Shown: positions 41,491 through 50,331, counted from the first letter of the stretch. The stretch: DNA of 64,000 bases from Mycobacteriales bacterium (GCA_035533475.1 DATLTS010000018.1:117568-181567); one strand, 5' to 3'. Notes: a model not told the origin generated them from the sequence alone. Made by a program: numbers and translations.

Positions 41491-42324
41491 GTGAACTTCG
41501 ATGCGGCGACCGCGGTTCGCCCCACGTCCGGCGGCGGCTACCTGGCCGAGTTGGACCCGCAGTGGTCGATCGGCGGCCGGCCGCACGGAGGTTATCTGCT
41601 AGCGGTCCTCGGCCGGGCCGCCGGGTCGGCGCTCGCCGCGGCCGGTGCCGAGCATCCGCATCCCTGGGCCGGGAGCGCGCACTACGTGTCCTCGCCGGCC
41701 GCCGGGCCGGCCGAGATCGAGACCGAGTTGCTGCGGGTCGGGCGCTCGGCAAGCCAGCTTCGGGCCCGGCTGAGCCAGGGCGGCCGCACCCGCGTGGAGG
41801 CCCTGTTCACGATGGGCCGGCTGGAACCGTCGGACCAGCCGTGGTGGGTGGACGAGCCGGCGGTCGAACTGCCGCCGCTCGCCGAATGCGTGCACCTGCC
41901 GGCGCCGGGCCCGGGGATCGGGGTGGAGCTGGCGATCCATCAGGTCGTCGACCAGTGGCTCGATCCGGCCTGCCTCGGCTTCGCCTCCGGTCGACCCACC
42001 GGGCGGCCCGAGATGCGCGGTTGGCTCGGTTTCGCCGACGGCCGGGCCCCGGACCCGCTCGGGCTGCTGATGGCCCTCGACGGGCTCCCGCCGGCCACCC
42101 TCGAGCTCGGCACGACCGGTTGGGTGCCGACCCTCGAGCTCACCTGCTACATCCGGGCGCTTCCGCAACCCGGACCGCTGCGGGTCCGGCAACGGGCCCG
42201 ACTGGTGCAGTCCGGGTACGTCGACGAGGTCTGCGACATCTGGGACAGCTCGGGACGGCTGGTCGGCCAGGCCAGCCAGCTCGCTGGCGTTCGGTTGAGC
42301 GGGCCGCCGGCCGGCCAGGCCTAG
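41491..42324 (+). CDS. TesB-like acyl-CoA thioesterase
   Basis: A 277-residue double-hotdog protein. IGGRPHGGYLLAVLGRAAG is the first hotdog helix with HGGY typical of TesB-like and thioesterase-superfamily proteins, and the second hotdog includes LELTCYIRALPQPGPLRVRQRARL and VDEVCDIWDSSGRLVGQASQLAGV. It should hydrolyse acyl-CoA. The GTG has no good ribosome site. It is followed after 10 bases by a single-hotdog protein; both may act on products of the nearby acyl-CoA dehydrogenase. Confidence 0.82.
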   Translation: MNFDAATAVRPTSGGGYLAELDPQWSIGGRPHGGYLLAVLGRAAGSALAAAGAEHPHPWAGSAHYVSSPAAGPAEIETELLRVGRSASQLRARLSQGGRTRVEALFTMGRLEPSDQPWWVDEPAVELPPLAECVHLPAPGPGIGVELAIHQVVDQWLDPACLGFASGRPTGRPEMRGWLGFADGRAPDPLGLLMALDGLPPATLELGTTGWVPTLELTCYIRALPQPGPLRVRQRARLVQSGYVDEVCDIWDSSGRLVGQASQLAGVRLSGPPAGQA

Positions 42325-42327
42325 GCT
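42322..42327 (+). promoter_or_regulatory. Leaderless -10 candidate (TAGGCT)
   Basis: TAGGCT ends 7 nt before the ATG at 42335. Its TAG also terminates the upstream thioesterase gene, so it may be fortuitous. Confidence 0.4.
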
Positions 42328-42334
42328 GGCCGGC

Positions 42335-42844
42335 ATGAGCAACCCCGGGGAGATGCTGCTTTCGCTGGTGCCCTTTGCCCGAACCCTCGGGGTGAGCTTC
42401 GACGAGGTCTCCGCCGGGCGAGCGGTGGCGCGGCTCCCCGACCGCACCGACCTGCACAACCATGTCGGTGGCCCGCACGCCGGCGTCTTGTTCTCGCTGG
42501 GCGAAACGGCTTCCGGCGCGGTGATCCTGGCCGCCTATGCGGACCTGATCGAGCGGGCGCTCCCGGTCGCGGCGGGCGGGGAGATCCGGTACCGGGCGAT
42601 CGCCCAGGGGGAGGTCACTGCCGAGGCGGTGCCACAACGGGGCCGCGCCGAGGTGCTCGCGGAACTCGATGCGGCCGCGGCCGGGACCGGCAAGCCGCCG
42701 CGGATCCCGGTCGCCGTGACGATCCGGGACCTGGCCGGGAACACGACCGCCGAGATGTCGGTGACCTGGGCGCTGCGGCCCAACGGCGCAGCGGCGCCGG
42801 CCGAGCTCAGTGTCCGAACAGCACGAACGCGACCACGACGATGA
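42335..42844 (+). CDS. Hotdog-fold thioesterase (DUF4442/PaaI-like)
   Basis: A 169-residue single hotdog protein. LPDRTDLHNHVGGPHAGVLFSLGETASGAVI is the hotdog helix region with the HAG turn of PaaI/DUF4442-like proteins, and TVTWALRP-like MSVTWALRPNG closes the sheet. It may act as an acyl-CoA thioesterase or a lipid-binding relative. Its last 38 bases overlap the small membrane-protein gene on the other strand, so the C-terminal 12 residues (rich in Arg) are encoded in the overlap. Confidence 0.8.
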   Translation: MSNPGEMLLSLVPFARTLGVSFDEVSAGRAVARLPDRTDLHNHVGGPHAGVLFSLGETASGAVILAAYADLIERALPVAAGGEIRYRAIAQGEVTAEAVPQRGRAEVLAELDAAAAGTGKPPRIPVAVTIRDLAGNTTAEMSVTWALRPNGAAAPAELSVRTARTRPRR

Positions 42845-42938
42845 TCGCCGCGACCACCGGCCAGACCGGGATGAAGGCGAGCTTGCGACGCTGATTTCGT
42901 TCCGCCACGGCGGGACTGGGGGCGCGATCGGTTGCCAT
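42807..42938 (-). CDS. 43-residue single-pass membrane protein
   Basis: A very short gene: a basic-polar head (ATDRAPSPAVAERNQRRK) and one strong C-terminal membrane helix (FIPVWPVVAAIIVVVAFVLF) ending GH. GGGGGAGGAA seven bases before the ATG is an excellent ribosome site, which argues for real translation; upstream in-frame codons lack such support. It overlaps the hotdog gene tail to tail. Function unknown. Confidence 0.68.
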   Translation of the reverse strand: MATDRAPSPAVAERNQRRKLAFIPVWPVVAAIIVVVAFVLFGH

Positions 42939-43120
42939 ACCCGGTTCCTCCCCCGGCGCGAGCGCCGTCAACCGGGCTCGACGTGGAAAGCCCCGCTCGC
43001 CCGGACCGGTCGCGGCGCCCCGAGGCCGGCCAGGTGGGGCATCTGCCAGCGTGCGAATCCGTCGGGACGGCGTCGCCATGCAGCGAGCCTCGAGCCGGAT
43101 CACGGAGAGGTGGACAACCC

Positions 43121-44011
43121 CTAGGTGCCCCGTTTCGGGCCGCTGCCACGGGCCTGCTCCCGCTTGTGCCGGTACATGGCCAGGTCGGCGCGCTGCAGCA
43201 GCGCCGCCCCGTCGTCGGGATCGGCGTCGTCGGCCAGGGCGATACCGACCGGGAAGGTCACGAAGACCTCCTGGTCGTCGAAGAGCATCGGCTCGGCGAG
43301 TGCGGTGACGAGCCGCCCGGCGAGCAGATGCGCGTCGGCCGGGGCAGCCAGGTCGGGGCAGAGGATCGCGAACTCGTCGCCCCCGAGCCGGGCGGCGGTG
43401 TCGGCCGCGCGGAGATGGCTGGTCAACCGGCCGGCCAGCCGGGTGAGCAGCTCGTCACCGGCCGCGTGGCCGAACCGGTCGTTGACCTGCTTCATCGCGT
43501 CGACGTCGCCGTAGAGCACGGCGAGCGGCGTCCTGGTCCGCCGGCGGCGGCGCAATTCGAGGCAGAGCCGGTCGAGGAACAGGGCGCGGTTGGCCAGCCC
43601 GGTCAACGGATCGTGCAGGGCTCGGTGGCGGATCGTTTCGAGCTCGCAGGCGAGATCGGTGATGTCCCAGGCGTGCAGGTGCAGCAGCCCGTCCGGGTTG
43701 TGGGCGTGGTCGTAGAGGACGACGTCGAGGTGCCGCGGAGGCCCGTCGTGCATCCGGAACCGCAGCCGGCCCCGGGCCCCGCTGCCCGGCTGCCCGCAGG
43801 CGGCGAGGACGAGCTGGGCGAGCCGGGGGCGATCCTCGACGACGACGACGTCGATCAGCGGTGTCGCGACCAGGGTGCCGGGGTGCAGCCGGCGCGCCGA
43901 CAAGGTCTCGAAGACGATCCGGCCCCGGTTGTCGATGGCGAGCAGCAGCTGCGGCATCGTCGCCAGTACAAGGTCGGCAGGCGGCGCCGCGCTCGCGTCC
44001 AGCTCGGACAT
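43121..44011 (-). CDS. Diguanylate cyclase with PAS-like sensor
   Basis: A 296-residue soluble protein. The N-terminal PAS-like domain (about 10-120) has LVLATMPQLLLAIDNRGRIVFE. The GGDEF domain (about 135-290) has DPLTGLANRALFLDRL, the intact active site GGDEF at 210-214 and the inhibitory I-site RAAD just before it, so product feedback is likely. It makes cyclic-di-GMP, the opposite of the EAL regulator at 3192. The ATG at 44011 is chosen because it begins the first folded element and GGGAGC lies upstream; longer frames lack support. Confidence 0.9.
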   Translation of the reverse strand: MSELDASAAPPADLVLATMPQLLLAIDNRGRIVFETLSARRLHPGTLVATPLIDVVVVEDRPRLAQLVLAACGQPGSGARGRLRFRMHDGPPRHLDVVLYDHAHNPDGLLHLHAWDITDLACELETIRHRALHDPLTGLANRALFLDRLCLELRRRRRTRTPLAVLYGDVDAMKQVNDRFGHAAGDELLTRLAGRLTSHLRAADTAARLGGDEFAILCPDLAAPADAHLLAGRLVTALAEPMLFDDQEVFVTFPVGIALADDADPDDGAALLQRADLAMYRHKREQARGSGPKRGT

Positions 44012-44393
44012 CCGGTGCTCCCGGTGACCAGGGGGCCGACCCGCGGCCAGGCGGGCACAGCCAAACGGGCGGGCCTGGCTCGCCACTCGCTCCCCGAACG
44101 GTCTAGGCAACCGGATGTCTCCGCGCCGCACCACGGGTCTCTCCCGATGGCCGGCCGGTGAGGACCGTTCGGATCACAGCGTCCCAGGGCGGCGTGTCGG
44201 CCGCCCTGCCACCGACAGTTCGCCGGCGTTCCCGCTAACGGTAACCGTTGCGCGCCGCTGCCCCGATCCGGTATCCGGCGCAATCCGGGCGCCATCGGGT
44301 TGGTACATCCGGCGGAAGGAAGAACCCGGGCGGCGTCGAAGGGAGGCCCGCCCGTTCAGGTTCGGGTCAGGTTGGCGGCGCAGGCTGGTCGCC
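44012..44393. other. 382-base non-coding stretch between divergent genes, with a hairpin
   Basis: No gene is supported here. It holds a 9-bp stem with a 6-nt loop at 44185-44208 (CAGGGCGGC and its complement) and a shorter AACGG/CCGTT inverted repeat at 44237-44249. Since both neighbours (diguanylate cyclase and whiB) are divergent, these may be promoter or operator elements; I see no clear ribosome-coupled leader gene. Confidence 0.6.
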
Positions 44394-44630
44394 GTGAACG
44401 CATGGATCGACGAGGCCGCCTGCCGCGGCATGGACACCGAGCTCTTCTTCGCCCCACCCGGTGGCGGCGGGGTGGTCAGCAGCCGGCGAGCCCTGCTGGT
44501 CTGCGAATCCTGCCCGGTGCAGGCGAACTGCCTGCACCTCGCGCTGGACAACGGCGAGCAGTACGGGGTGTGGGGCGGGACGACGCCGGAACAGCGCGAG
44601 CCGCTGGTCCGCGCCCGCCGCGTGTCCTGA
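44394..44630 (+). CDS. WhiB-family iron-sulfur transcription factor
   Basis: A 78-residue WhiB-like protein. The four cluster cysteines are Cys10, Cys37, Cys40 and Cys46 (ACRG; LVCESCPVQANCL), and the G(V/I)WGG turn is YGVWGGTTPEQRE. These hold an [4Fe-4S] cluster responsive to oxygen or NO and bind the principal sigma factor. The C-terminal basic part (RARRVS) is short, so it may be a short Wbl form. The GTG start has no ribosome site, but CAGGCT lies seven bases upstream. One base separates its stop from that of the convergent lipoprotein-like gene. Confidence 0.92.
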   Translation: MNAWIDEAACRGMDTELFFAPPGGGGVVSSRRALLVCESCPVQANCLHLALDNGEQYGVWGGTTPEQREPLVRARRVS

Positions 44631-44631
44631 G

Positions 44632-44970
44632 CTATTCAGTCGGGTTCGACTCCCCCACGCCGACGACGCCGGGCTGCCGGTACAGGCATTCGAACAGCTG
44701 GTTGAGCTGGAAGTCGTTGGCGTGGTCGACCCGGAACCGCACGTCGTAGTACCGGCTGGAGCTCGGCGCGCCGGGACCCGGTAGCGGCTCGGCGGTGGTG
44801 CCGGGCAGCCCGCTGCACCGGCGCAGCGCGGTCACGTGATCCGCCGGGGAGGCCGACGGCGCGAAATAGACGACCTCCTCGCGCATCCCGAGGCCGCCGG
44901 TGAGATGGGAATTGCAGCCGCCGGTGAGCAGTCCCAGGGCCACCGCGCCGACGACCATCCGCAGACCCAC
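44632..44970 (-). CDS. Putative exported lipoprotein-like protein
   Basis: A 112-residue protein with a short basic head, hydrophobic stretch (VVGAVALGLLTGGCNSH) and a cysteine after TGG, which is a weak lipobox. The mature part is small (DVRFRVDHANDFQLNQLFECLYRQPGVVGV) with no recognised domain. TACCCT lies six bases before the GTG, suggesting leaderless expression; ATG 44958 is an alternative. It is divergent from the GH15 gene with overlapping -10 boxes. Confidence 0.65.
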   Translation of the reverse strand: MGLRMVVGAVALGLLTGGCNSHLTGGLGMREEVVYFAPSASPADHVTALRRCSGLPGTTAEPLPGPGAPSSSRYYDVRFRVDHANDFQLNQLFECLYRQPGVVGVGESNPTE

Positions 44971-44975
44971 ACCTC

Positions 44976-44982
44976 TAGGGTA
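44976..44982. promoter_or_regulatory. Overlapping divergent -10 boxes (TAGGGT / TACCCT)
   Basis: On the plus strand TAGGGT (44976-44981) precedes the GH15 gene, and on the minus strand TACCCT (44982-44977) lies six bases before the GTG at 44970. The plus transcript would then carry GGGGAGGA before the GTG at 45007, while the minus one would be leaderless. Confidence 0.5.
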
Positions 44983-45006
44983 GGCCGCGCACCCAGGGGA
45001 GGACCG

Positions 45007-46839
45007 GTGGCCGAGCTCATCGAGGACTACGCCCTGATCGGCGACATGCAAACCGCGGCGCTGGTCGGCAAGACCGGCGCCGTCGACTGGCTCTGCGTCC
45101 CGCGGTTCGACTCGAGCGCGGTCTTCGCCCGGCTGCTCGGCGAGGCGGACAACGGGCACTGGACCCTCGCGCCCGCCCGCGGCGGCAGCTGCACCCGGCG
45201 CCGCTACCGCGGCGACACGCTGATCCTCGAAACCGAGTGGGACACCCCCGACGGGACCGTCCGGGTCATCGACTTCATGCCGCCCCGCGGCGAGGCGCCG
45301 GACATCGTCCGGATCGTCGAAGGGGTCTCCGGTCGGGTCCCGATGCGCGGTGAGCTCGCGCTGCGCTTCGACTACGGATCCGTCGTGCCGTGGGTGCGCC
45401 GCCAGGACCACCGGATCGTCGCGATCGCCGGACCGAATCTCGTCGCGCTGCGCACTCCGGCGCCACTGCGCGGTCAGGACTTCACGACGGTGAGCGAGTT
45501 CGACGTCAGCAAGGGCGAGCGGGTGCCGTTCGTGCTCACCTGGCGGGCCTCGCACCTCCCGGTGCCGACCGAGGTCGACCCGGAGCGCGCACTCAAGGAC
45601 ACCCAGCGGTTCTGGTCGAACTGGATCCGCGGTTGCCACTACGACGGCGAATGGCGCGAGCCGGTGATCCGGTCGCTGATCACCTTGAAGGCGCTCACCT
45701 ACGCGCCGACCGGCGGCGTGGTGGCGGCGGCCACCAGCTCGCTGCCCGAATCCATCGGCGGGTCCCGCAACTGGGACTACCGCTACTGCTGGCTGCGCGA
45801 CACGACGATGACGCTGCAGGCCTTCCTCTACACCGGCCTGATCAAGGAGGCCAAGGCCTGGCGGGAGTGGCTGCTGCGGGCGATCGCCGGGGACCCGGCC
45901 AAGCTCCAGATCATGTACGGCCTGGCCGGCGAGCGCTACCTGGTGGAGCGGGAGATCGACTGGCTGTCCGGCTATGAGGCGTCGACGCCGGTCCGGGTCG
46001 GCAACGCCGCCTCCGACCAGTTCCAGCTCGACGTCTACGGCGAGGTCCTGGACGGCCTGCACACGGCCCGGTGTTCCGGCGTAGCGCCGCTGGCCTCAGG
46101 CTGGACGCTTCAGCGCTACATCCTGGACTTTCTCGAGGGCAACTGGCAGCGAGCCGACCAGGGCCTGTGGGAGATCCGCGGTGACCCCAGGCATTTCGTG
46201 CACTCCAAGGTCATGGCCTGGGTGGGCTTCGACCGTGCGGTCCAGACCGTTGAAGCCAGCGGCCTGGACGGGCCGGTCGATCGCTGGCGCGCGATCCGGC
46301 AGGAGATCCACGACGACGTCTGCCGCAACGGCTACGACGCGGACCGGCACACCTTCACCCAGTACTACGGCGGGAAGACGCTCGACGCCGCGCTGCTGCT
46401 GATCCCGCAGGTCGGCTTCCTGCCGCCCAAGGACGAACGGGTCGTCGGCACGGTCGACGCGATCCTCGACGAGCTCTACGTCGACGGCTTCGTCCGCCGC
46501 TACGACACCTCGTCCGGCCTGGACGGCCTGGCCGGGCAGGAGGGCGCCTTCCTCGCCTGCTCGTTCTGGCTGGCCGACGACCTGCATCTCATCGGCCGGC
46601 GCCGAGAGGCCAGGAAGCTGTTCGAACGGCTGCTGACCCTGCGCAACGACGTCGGCCTGCTGGCCGAGGAATACGACATCGAGCGGCGTCGCCAGCTCGG
46701 CAACACCCCACAGGCGTTCAGCCACGTCGGGTTGGTGAGCACGGCCAGGCAGATGTCCCGGCACGGCGCCGGCTCCGGGCGCACCCACCGTCCCGCCCCG
46801 CCGCACCATGTGGAACACCGCAAGCGGACCGAGGGCTGA
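45007..46839 (+). CDS. GH15 glycoside hydrolase (glucoamylase/trehalase-like)
   Basis: A 610-residue protein of the GH15 family. An N-terminal beta domain starts IEDYALIGDMQTAALVGKTGAVDWLCVPRFDSSAVFARLLG, and the (alpha/alpha)6 catalytic barrel (about 235-600) has RNWDYRYCWLRD for substrate binding, a catalytic Glu in SLPESIG-type and Glu554-Glu555 in LLAEEYDIE. The mycobacterial relatives include trehalase, and the actinobacterial family acts on alpha-glucans or trehalose. The GTG follows GGGGAGGA. No signal peptide is present, so it acts in the cytosol. It is followed by a small membrane-protein gene. Confidence 0.9.
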   Translation: MAELIEDYALIGDMQTAALVGKTGAVDWLCVPRFDSSAVFARLLGEADNGHWTLAPARGGSCTRRRYRGDTLILETEWDTPDGTVRVIDFMPPRGEAPDIVRIVEGVSGRVPMRGELALRFDYGSVVPWVRRQDHRIVAIAGPNLVALRTPAPLRGQDFTTVSEFDVSKGERVPFVLTWRASHLPVPTEVDPERALKDTQRFWSNWIRGCHYDGEWREPVIRSLITLKALTYAPTGGVVAAATSSLPESIGGSRNWDYRYCWLRDTTMTLQAFLYTGLIKEAKAWREWLLRAIAGDPAKLQIMYGLAGERYLVEREIDWLSGYEASTPVRVGNAASDQFQLDVYGEVLDGLHTARCSGVAPLASGWTLQRYILDFLEGNWQRADQGLWEIRGDPRHFVHSKVMAWVGFDRAVQTVEASGLDGPVDRWRAIRQEIHDDVCRNGYDADRHTFTQYYGGKTLDAALLLIPQVGFLPPKDERVVGTVDAILDELYVDGFVRRYDTSSGLDGLAGQEGAFLACSFWLADDLHLIGRRREARKLFERLLTLRNDVGLLAEEYDIERRRQLGNTPQAFSHVGLVSTARQMSRHGAGSGRTHRPAPPHHVEHRKRTEG

Positions 46840-46894
46840 GGCCGGCCGCGCCGACACTAGGCTGTCGCTGGTCCGGAACGTGGAAGGAGTGACC

Positions 46895-47095
46895 GTGCTC
46901 GCGCTCGCCCCGGAGACCGTCTCGTCGATCGCCCTGCTGCTGCTGTCGCTCGGCGTCCTCGTCGCCGGCGTGGTGGTCGGGAAATGGCTGTCGACCGCGG
47001 CGAACTCGGTGGTTCGCTTCGCCTTCCCGCTGATCGCCGCCGCCACCCTGTCCGCGTTCGGCGTGCTCGTCTACTTCGCCCGGATCAACCGCTAG
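46895..47095 (+). CDS. 66-residue two-helix membrane protein
   Basis: A short protein with helices TVSSIALLLLSLGVLVAGVVVGKWL and VVRFAFPLIAAATLSAFGVLVYFA separated by a short polar loop. GGAAGGAG five bases before the GTG decides the start; TAGGCT at 46858-46863 fits a promoter about 30 bases upstream. It comes 6 bases before murT and is probably co-transcribed, but whether it helps lipid II modification is unknown. Confidence 0.7.
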   Translation: MLALAPETVSSIALLLLSLGVLVAGVVVGKWLSTAANSVVRFAFPLIAAATLSAFGVLVYFARINR

Positions 47096-47101
47096 CCGCA
47101 G

Positions 47102-48325
47102 ATGGCGTCGTCCGCACGCCACGCCCTGGCGCGGACCCTCGGCCGGGCGGCCGGTCGCGCCTCGCAGCTCGCCGGCCTCGGCGGTGGGACCACGGTCGGC
47201 GGCCGGATCACGCTCGCCCTGGACCCGAACGCGTTGCGGACCGCGGCGGCCGGGCGCGATCTCGCGGTCGTCAGCGGGACCAACGGCAAGACCACGACCC
47301 GCACCTTGCTCGTCGCCGCCCTGCGCACCAACGGAACAGTCGTCTCCAACGACGGTGGCGCCAACCTCCCATCCGGGCTGGTGGCGGCGCTCACGGCGGA
47401 CCGGATCAGCCCGCTCGGTGTGCTGGAGGTCGACGAGCCGTACCTGCCTGCGGTGGTGGCAGCGGTCCGGCCACGGGTCGCCGTCCTGCTCAACCTGACC
47501 CGGGACCAACTGGACCGCTACGCGGAGGTCCGCCGGCTGGCCGGCATCTGGCGCAGCGCGGTGCCCGCGGTGCCGGTCGTCGTGGCCAACGCCGATGACC
47601 CGCTCGTGGTCTGGGCCGCCGAGGTGGCGCCGGCGGTGCGCTGGGTGGGGGCCGGGCTCGCCTGGCGGCAGGACGCGGTGGCCTGCCCCGCCTGCGGCGA
47701 CGTGATCAGATCCGACGGGGCCGGCTGGTCGAGCGGCTGCGGCCTGCGCCGTCCGGAACCGGCCTGGGTGCTCACCGCGACCGGCCTGCGGGACCCGGCC
47801 GGCGTCGAGCACCCGTTGCGCCTCGCACTGCCCGGAGCGGCGAACCGCGGGAACGCGGCGCTCGCCGCCGCCGCCGCCGCCGAGCTCGGCGTGCCGCCCG
47901 CCACGGCGCTGCCGGCGATCGCGGGGGTGGCCGGTGTCGAGGGGCGCTATGTCGAAACGCGGCACGAGGGGCGCCTGGTGCGCCTGCTGCTCGCGAAGAA
48001 CCCCGCCGGCTGGCAGGAGGCGCTGTCGCACCTCAGGCCGGCGCCGGCCGGGCTGGTCGTCGCGGTCAACGCCCGGGCGGCCGACGGCCGGGACCCGGCG
48101 TGGCTCTGGGACGTCCCGTTCGAGGCGCTCGCCGGCCGGCCGGTAATCGCCAGCGGGGAGCGCTCCCGGGACGTCGCCGTCCGGCTGCGCTACGCCGGGG
48201 TGGAACATGAGCGCGTCGACGACCTCCGACGCGCTCTCGCCGCCGCGGACGGCACGAGGATCGAGGCGTTGGGGAACTACACGGCGTTCCAGCAGCTGCG
48301 ACGGGTCGTGCGGGATGCGCGCTGA
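47102..48325 (+). CDS. murT: MurT, lipid II isoglutaminyl synthase subunit
   Basis: A 407-residue Mur-ligase-type enzyme that, with GatD, amidates the D-Glu of lipid II to D-iGln. It has the ATP loop SGTNGKTTTRTLL, the central ligase elements VDEPYLPAVV and NLTRDQLDRY, a zinc-ribbon insertion, and a C-terminal DUF1727 with the aspartate-rich DGRDPAWLWDVPFE. The ribbon CPACG...GWSSGCG keeps only three cysteines where homologues have two CxxC pairs, so one ligand is missing. gatD overlaps its stop by 11 bases. The activity is probably intact, but the ribbon oddity needs alignment. Confidence 0.93.
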   Translation: MASSARHALARTLGRAAGRASQLAGLGGGTTVGGRITLALDPNALRTAAAGRDLAVVSGTNGKTTTRTLLVAALRTNGTVVSNDGGANLPSGLVAALTADRISPLGVLEVDEPYLPAVVAAVRPRVAVLLNLTRDQLDRYAEVRRLAGIWRSAVPAVPVVVANADDPLVVWAAEVAPAVRWVGAGLAWRQDAVACPACGDVIRSDGAGWSSGCGLRRPEPAWVLTATGLRDPAGVEHPLRLALPGAANRGNAALAAAAAAELGVPPATALPAIAGVAGVEGRYVETRHEGRLVRLLLAKNPAGWQEALSHLRPAPAGLVVAVNARAADGRDPAWLWDVPFEALAGRPVIASGERSRDVAVRLRYAGVEHERVDDLRRALAAADGTRIEALGNYTAFQQLRRVVRDAR

Positions 48326-49058
48326 TTCGCAGCTGGCGGTGGCCCTGATCTACCCCACCCTGCTCGGCACCTACGGGGACGGTGGCAACGCCAGCGTGCT
48401 GGCCCGGCGGGCCGAGTGGCGCGGCACGCCGGGCCGGGTGGTCACGGTCGACGTCGACGACCCGCTGCCGGCGTCCGCCGACATCTACGTTCTCGGCGGC
48501 GGCGAGGACTCCGCGCAGACGATCGCGGTCGCGCGGCTCGCCGCCGATGGGACGCTCGGGCGGACCACCGCGGGGGTGTTCGCGGTCTGCGCCGGATTCC
48601 AGATCCTCGGCGAGACCTTCCTCGACGGGAGCGGCGCGGTTCACCCCGGGCTCGGTCTCCTCGACGCCCGCACCGACCGGCTGCCCGGCCCGCGGGCGGT
48701 CGGCGAACTGCTCGCCCGCCCACGCCAGGCCGGCCTGCCGATGCTCACCGGGTACGAAAACCATGGGGGTCGGACCACGCTCGGACCGCTGGCCCGACCT
48801 CTCGCCCGGGTCGAGCGCGGGATCGGCAACGGCGACGGCGGCGAGGGCGCCACCCAGGACCAGATCGTCGCCACCTACCTGCACGGCCCCGCCCTGGCCC
48901 GCAACCCGGCACTGGCCGACCTGATCCTCGCCCGGGTGCTCGGGCCGCTCGCCCCGCTCGACGACACCGAGGAGGATGAGCTGCGCCACGAACGGCTCGG
49001 CTTCGTCCGCCACCGGGGCCGCTGGCGCCGGCAGTACCGCCCGCCGGCCCGGGCCTAG
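48315..49058 (+). CDS. gatD: GatD, glutamine amidotransferase subunit for lipid II amidation
   Basis: A 247-residue class I-like glutamine amidotransferase that supplies ammonia to MurT. The nucleophile is Cys92 in FAVCAGFQILG, His190 in TYLHGP is the second catalytic residue, and YENHGGRT and GGGEDSAQTIAV are family segments. The ATG at 48315 lies inside the murT end, so the two subunits are translationally coupled and will assemble as the MurT-GatD complex. Length and motifs match staphylococcal and mycobacterial GatD. Confidence 0.95.
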   Translation: MRADSQLAVALIYPTLLGTYGDGGNASVLARRAEWRGTPGRVVTVDVDDPLPASADIYVLGGGEDSAQTIAVARLAADGTLGRTTAGVFAVCAGFQILGETFLDGSGAVHPGLGLLDARTDRLPGPRAVGELLARPRQAGLPMLTGYENHGGRTTLGPLARPLARVERGIGNGDGGEGATQDQIVATYLHGPALARNPALADLILARVLGPLAPLDDTEEDELRHERLGFVRHRGRWRRQYRPPARA

Positions 49059-49134
49059 CCGGCCGAGCGGCGCTTGGGCGGCGCTTGGCCCGCCGTAGAC
49101 CGAGCCTTTACCCGAAGACAGGGAGCCTGGCGCA

Positions 49135-50331
49135 ATGACCCCCGACTGGTTGCTGGGCCGTGAGTGGCGCACCCGCGGCTTCCGGCAGGCCGGCTGGCTG
49201 CTGCTGCCGCTGCGTGCCTTCCTCGGCGTCACGTTCACCGTGGCCGCGCTGCAGAAACTGGCCAACCCGGCTTTCTTCAACGCGCACGACCCGACCTCGA
49301 TCCAGGCCCAGACCCGCTCCTTCCAGCACAACAGCCCGATCGGGGGCCTCGTCGGCATCGCCGCACATCACGCGGCGCTGCTCGGTCTGCTGATCGCGGT
49401 CGGCGAGCTCGCGGTCGGGCTGGCCACGACGCTCGGCCTGTGGGCCCGGGCCGCGGCGGTCGCCGGGGCGCTGCTCTCGCTGACCTTCTTCCTCACCGTG
49501 AGCTGGAACGCGACGCCGTACTACTACGGGGCGGACATCGTCTTCCTGTTCGCCTGGACCCCCTTCATCGTCACCGGTGCGGCCGGGGTGCTCTCGCTAG
49601 ACACCGTCGTCGCCGCCCGGGCCCGGCGCGAATTCAAGCTGCGCCCGGAGGCCGCGGTGATCGGACTGACCGCGACCCGGGTCCGGGAGATCTGCCCCCG
49701 CCAGGAGCACTGCGGCCTCGGCCGGGACGGCAGCTGCAACCGGGTCAGCCGCTGTCCGGTCCTCGGACATCCGGAAACGCTCCGCGCGGACCTCGCGCTG
49801 GAGGTGAACCGCCGGACGCTGCTGCGCGGCGGCCAGTTGGCCGCGGTCGTGGCCGGGGCCGGCGTCGTCCTGGGCGGGTTGACCGCTGCCGCCGGCCGCG
49901 TGCTCGGCGGCACGCACGGGGGCAGCGCGCTCGGGAACCCGCTGGCGAACCCGCCCGGGTCGACTCCCGCCGCCACCGGATCGGCGCAGCCGTCGAGCCC
50001 ACCCGCCAGCGGATCGGCTAACGCCCCCGGCACCGCGATCGGCCGGACCAGCCAGGTCCCGGTCGGCCAGGCCGCCTCGTTCACCGACCCGGCGTCCGGG
50101 CAACCGGCCTGGATCGTGCATCCGTCCGGGGTGAAGTTCGTCGCGTTCAGCGCGGTCTGCACGCACGGCGGCTGCTCGGTACAGTTCGACCAGCCCAGCC
50201 TGCAGTTCCAATGCCCGTGCCACGGGGGTGTTTTCGACGCGCTCACCGGCCAGGTCATCGCCGGTCCCCCGCCGAGCCCGTTGCCGAGCATTCCCGTCCA
50301 CATCGTGGACGGGAACATCCGTGTCGACTGA
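49135..50331 (+). CDS. DoxX-type membrane domain fused to a Rieske [2Fe-2S] domain
   Basis: A 398-residue fusion. The N-terminal DoxX/DoxD-like part (about 20-165) has four hydrophobic helices beginning [26 protein letters not shown] cysteine-rich cytoplasmic loop follows ([17 protein letters not shown]). Then an internal twin-arginine segment ([18 protein letters not shown]) leads, after a Ser/Pro linker, to a Rieske domain with CTHGGC (Cys342, His344, Cys347) and CPCHGG (Cys360, His363). The internal Tat-like signal suggests the Rieske domain is folded in the cytosol and exported. It shares an operon with two predicted lipoproteins. Thiosulfate:quinone oxidoreductase small subunits are DoxD-related, but the reaction here is unknown. 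Confidence 0.86.
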   Translation: MTPDWLLGREWRTRGFRQAGWLLLPLRAFLGVTFTVAALQKLANPAFFNAHDPTSIQAQTRSFQHNSPIGGLVGIAAHHAALLGLLIAVGELAVGLATTLGLWARAAAVAGALLSLTFFLTVSWNATPYYYGADIVFLFAWTPFIVTGAAGVLSLDTVVAARARREFKLRPEAAVIGLTATRVREICPRQEHCGLGRDGSCNRVSRCPVLGHPETLRADLALEVNRRTLLRGGQLAAVVAGAGVVLGGLTAAAGRVLGGTHGGSALGNPLANPPGSTPAATGSAQPSSPPASGSANAPGTAIGRTSQVPVGQAASFTDPASGQPAWIVHPSGVKFVAFSAVCTHGGCSVQFDQPSLQFQCPCHGGVFDALTGQVIAGPPPSPLPSIPVHIVDGNIRVD

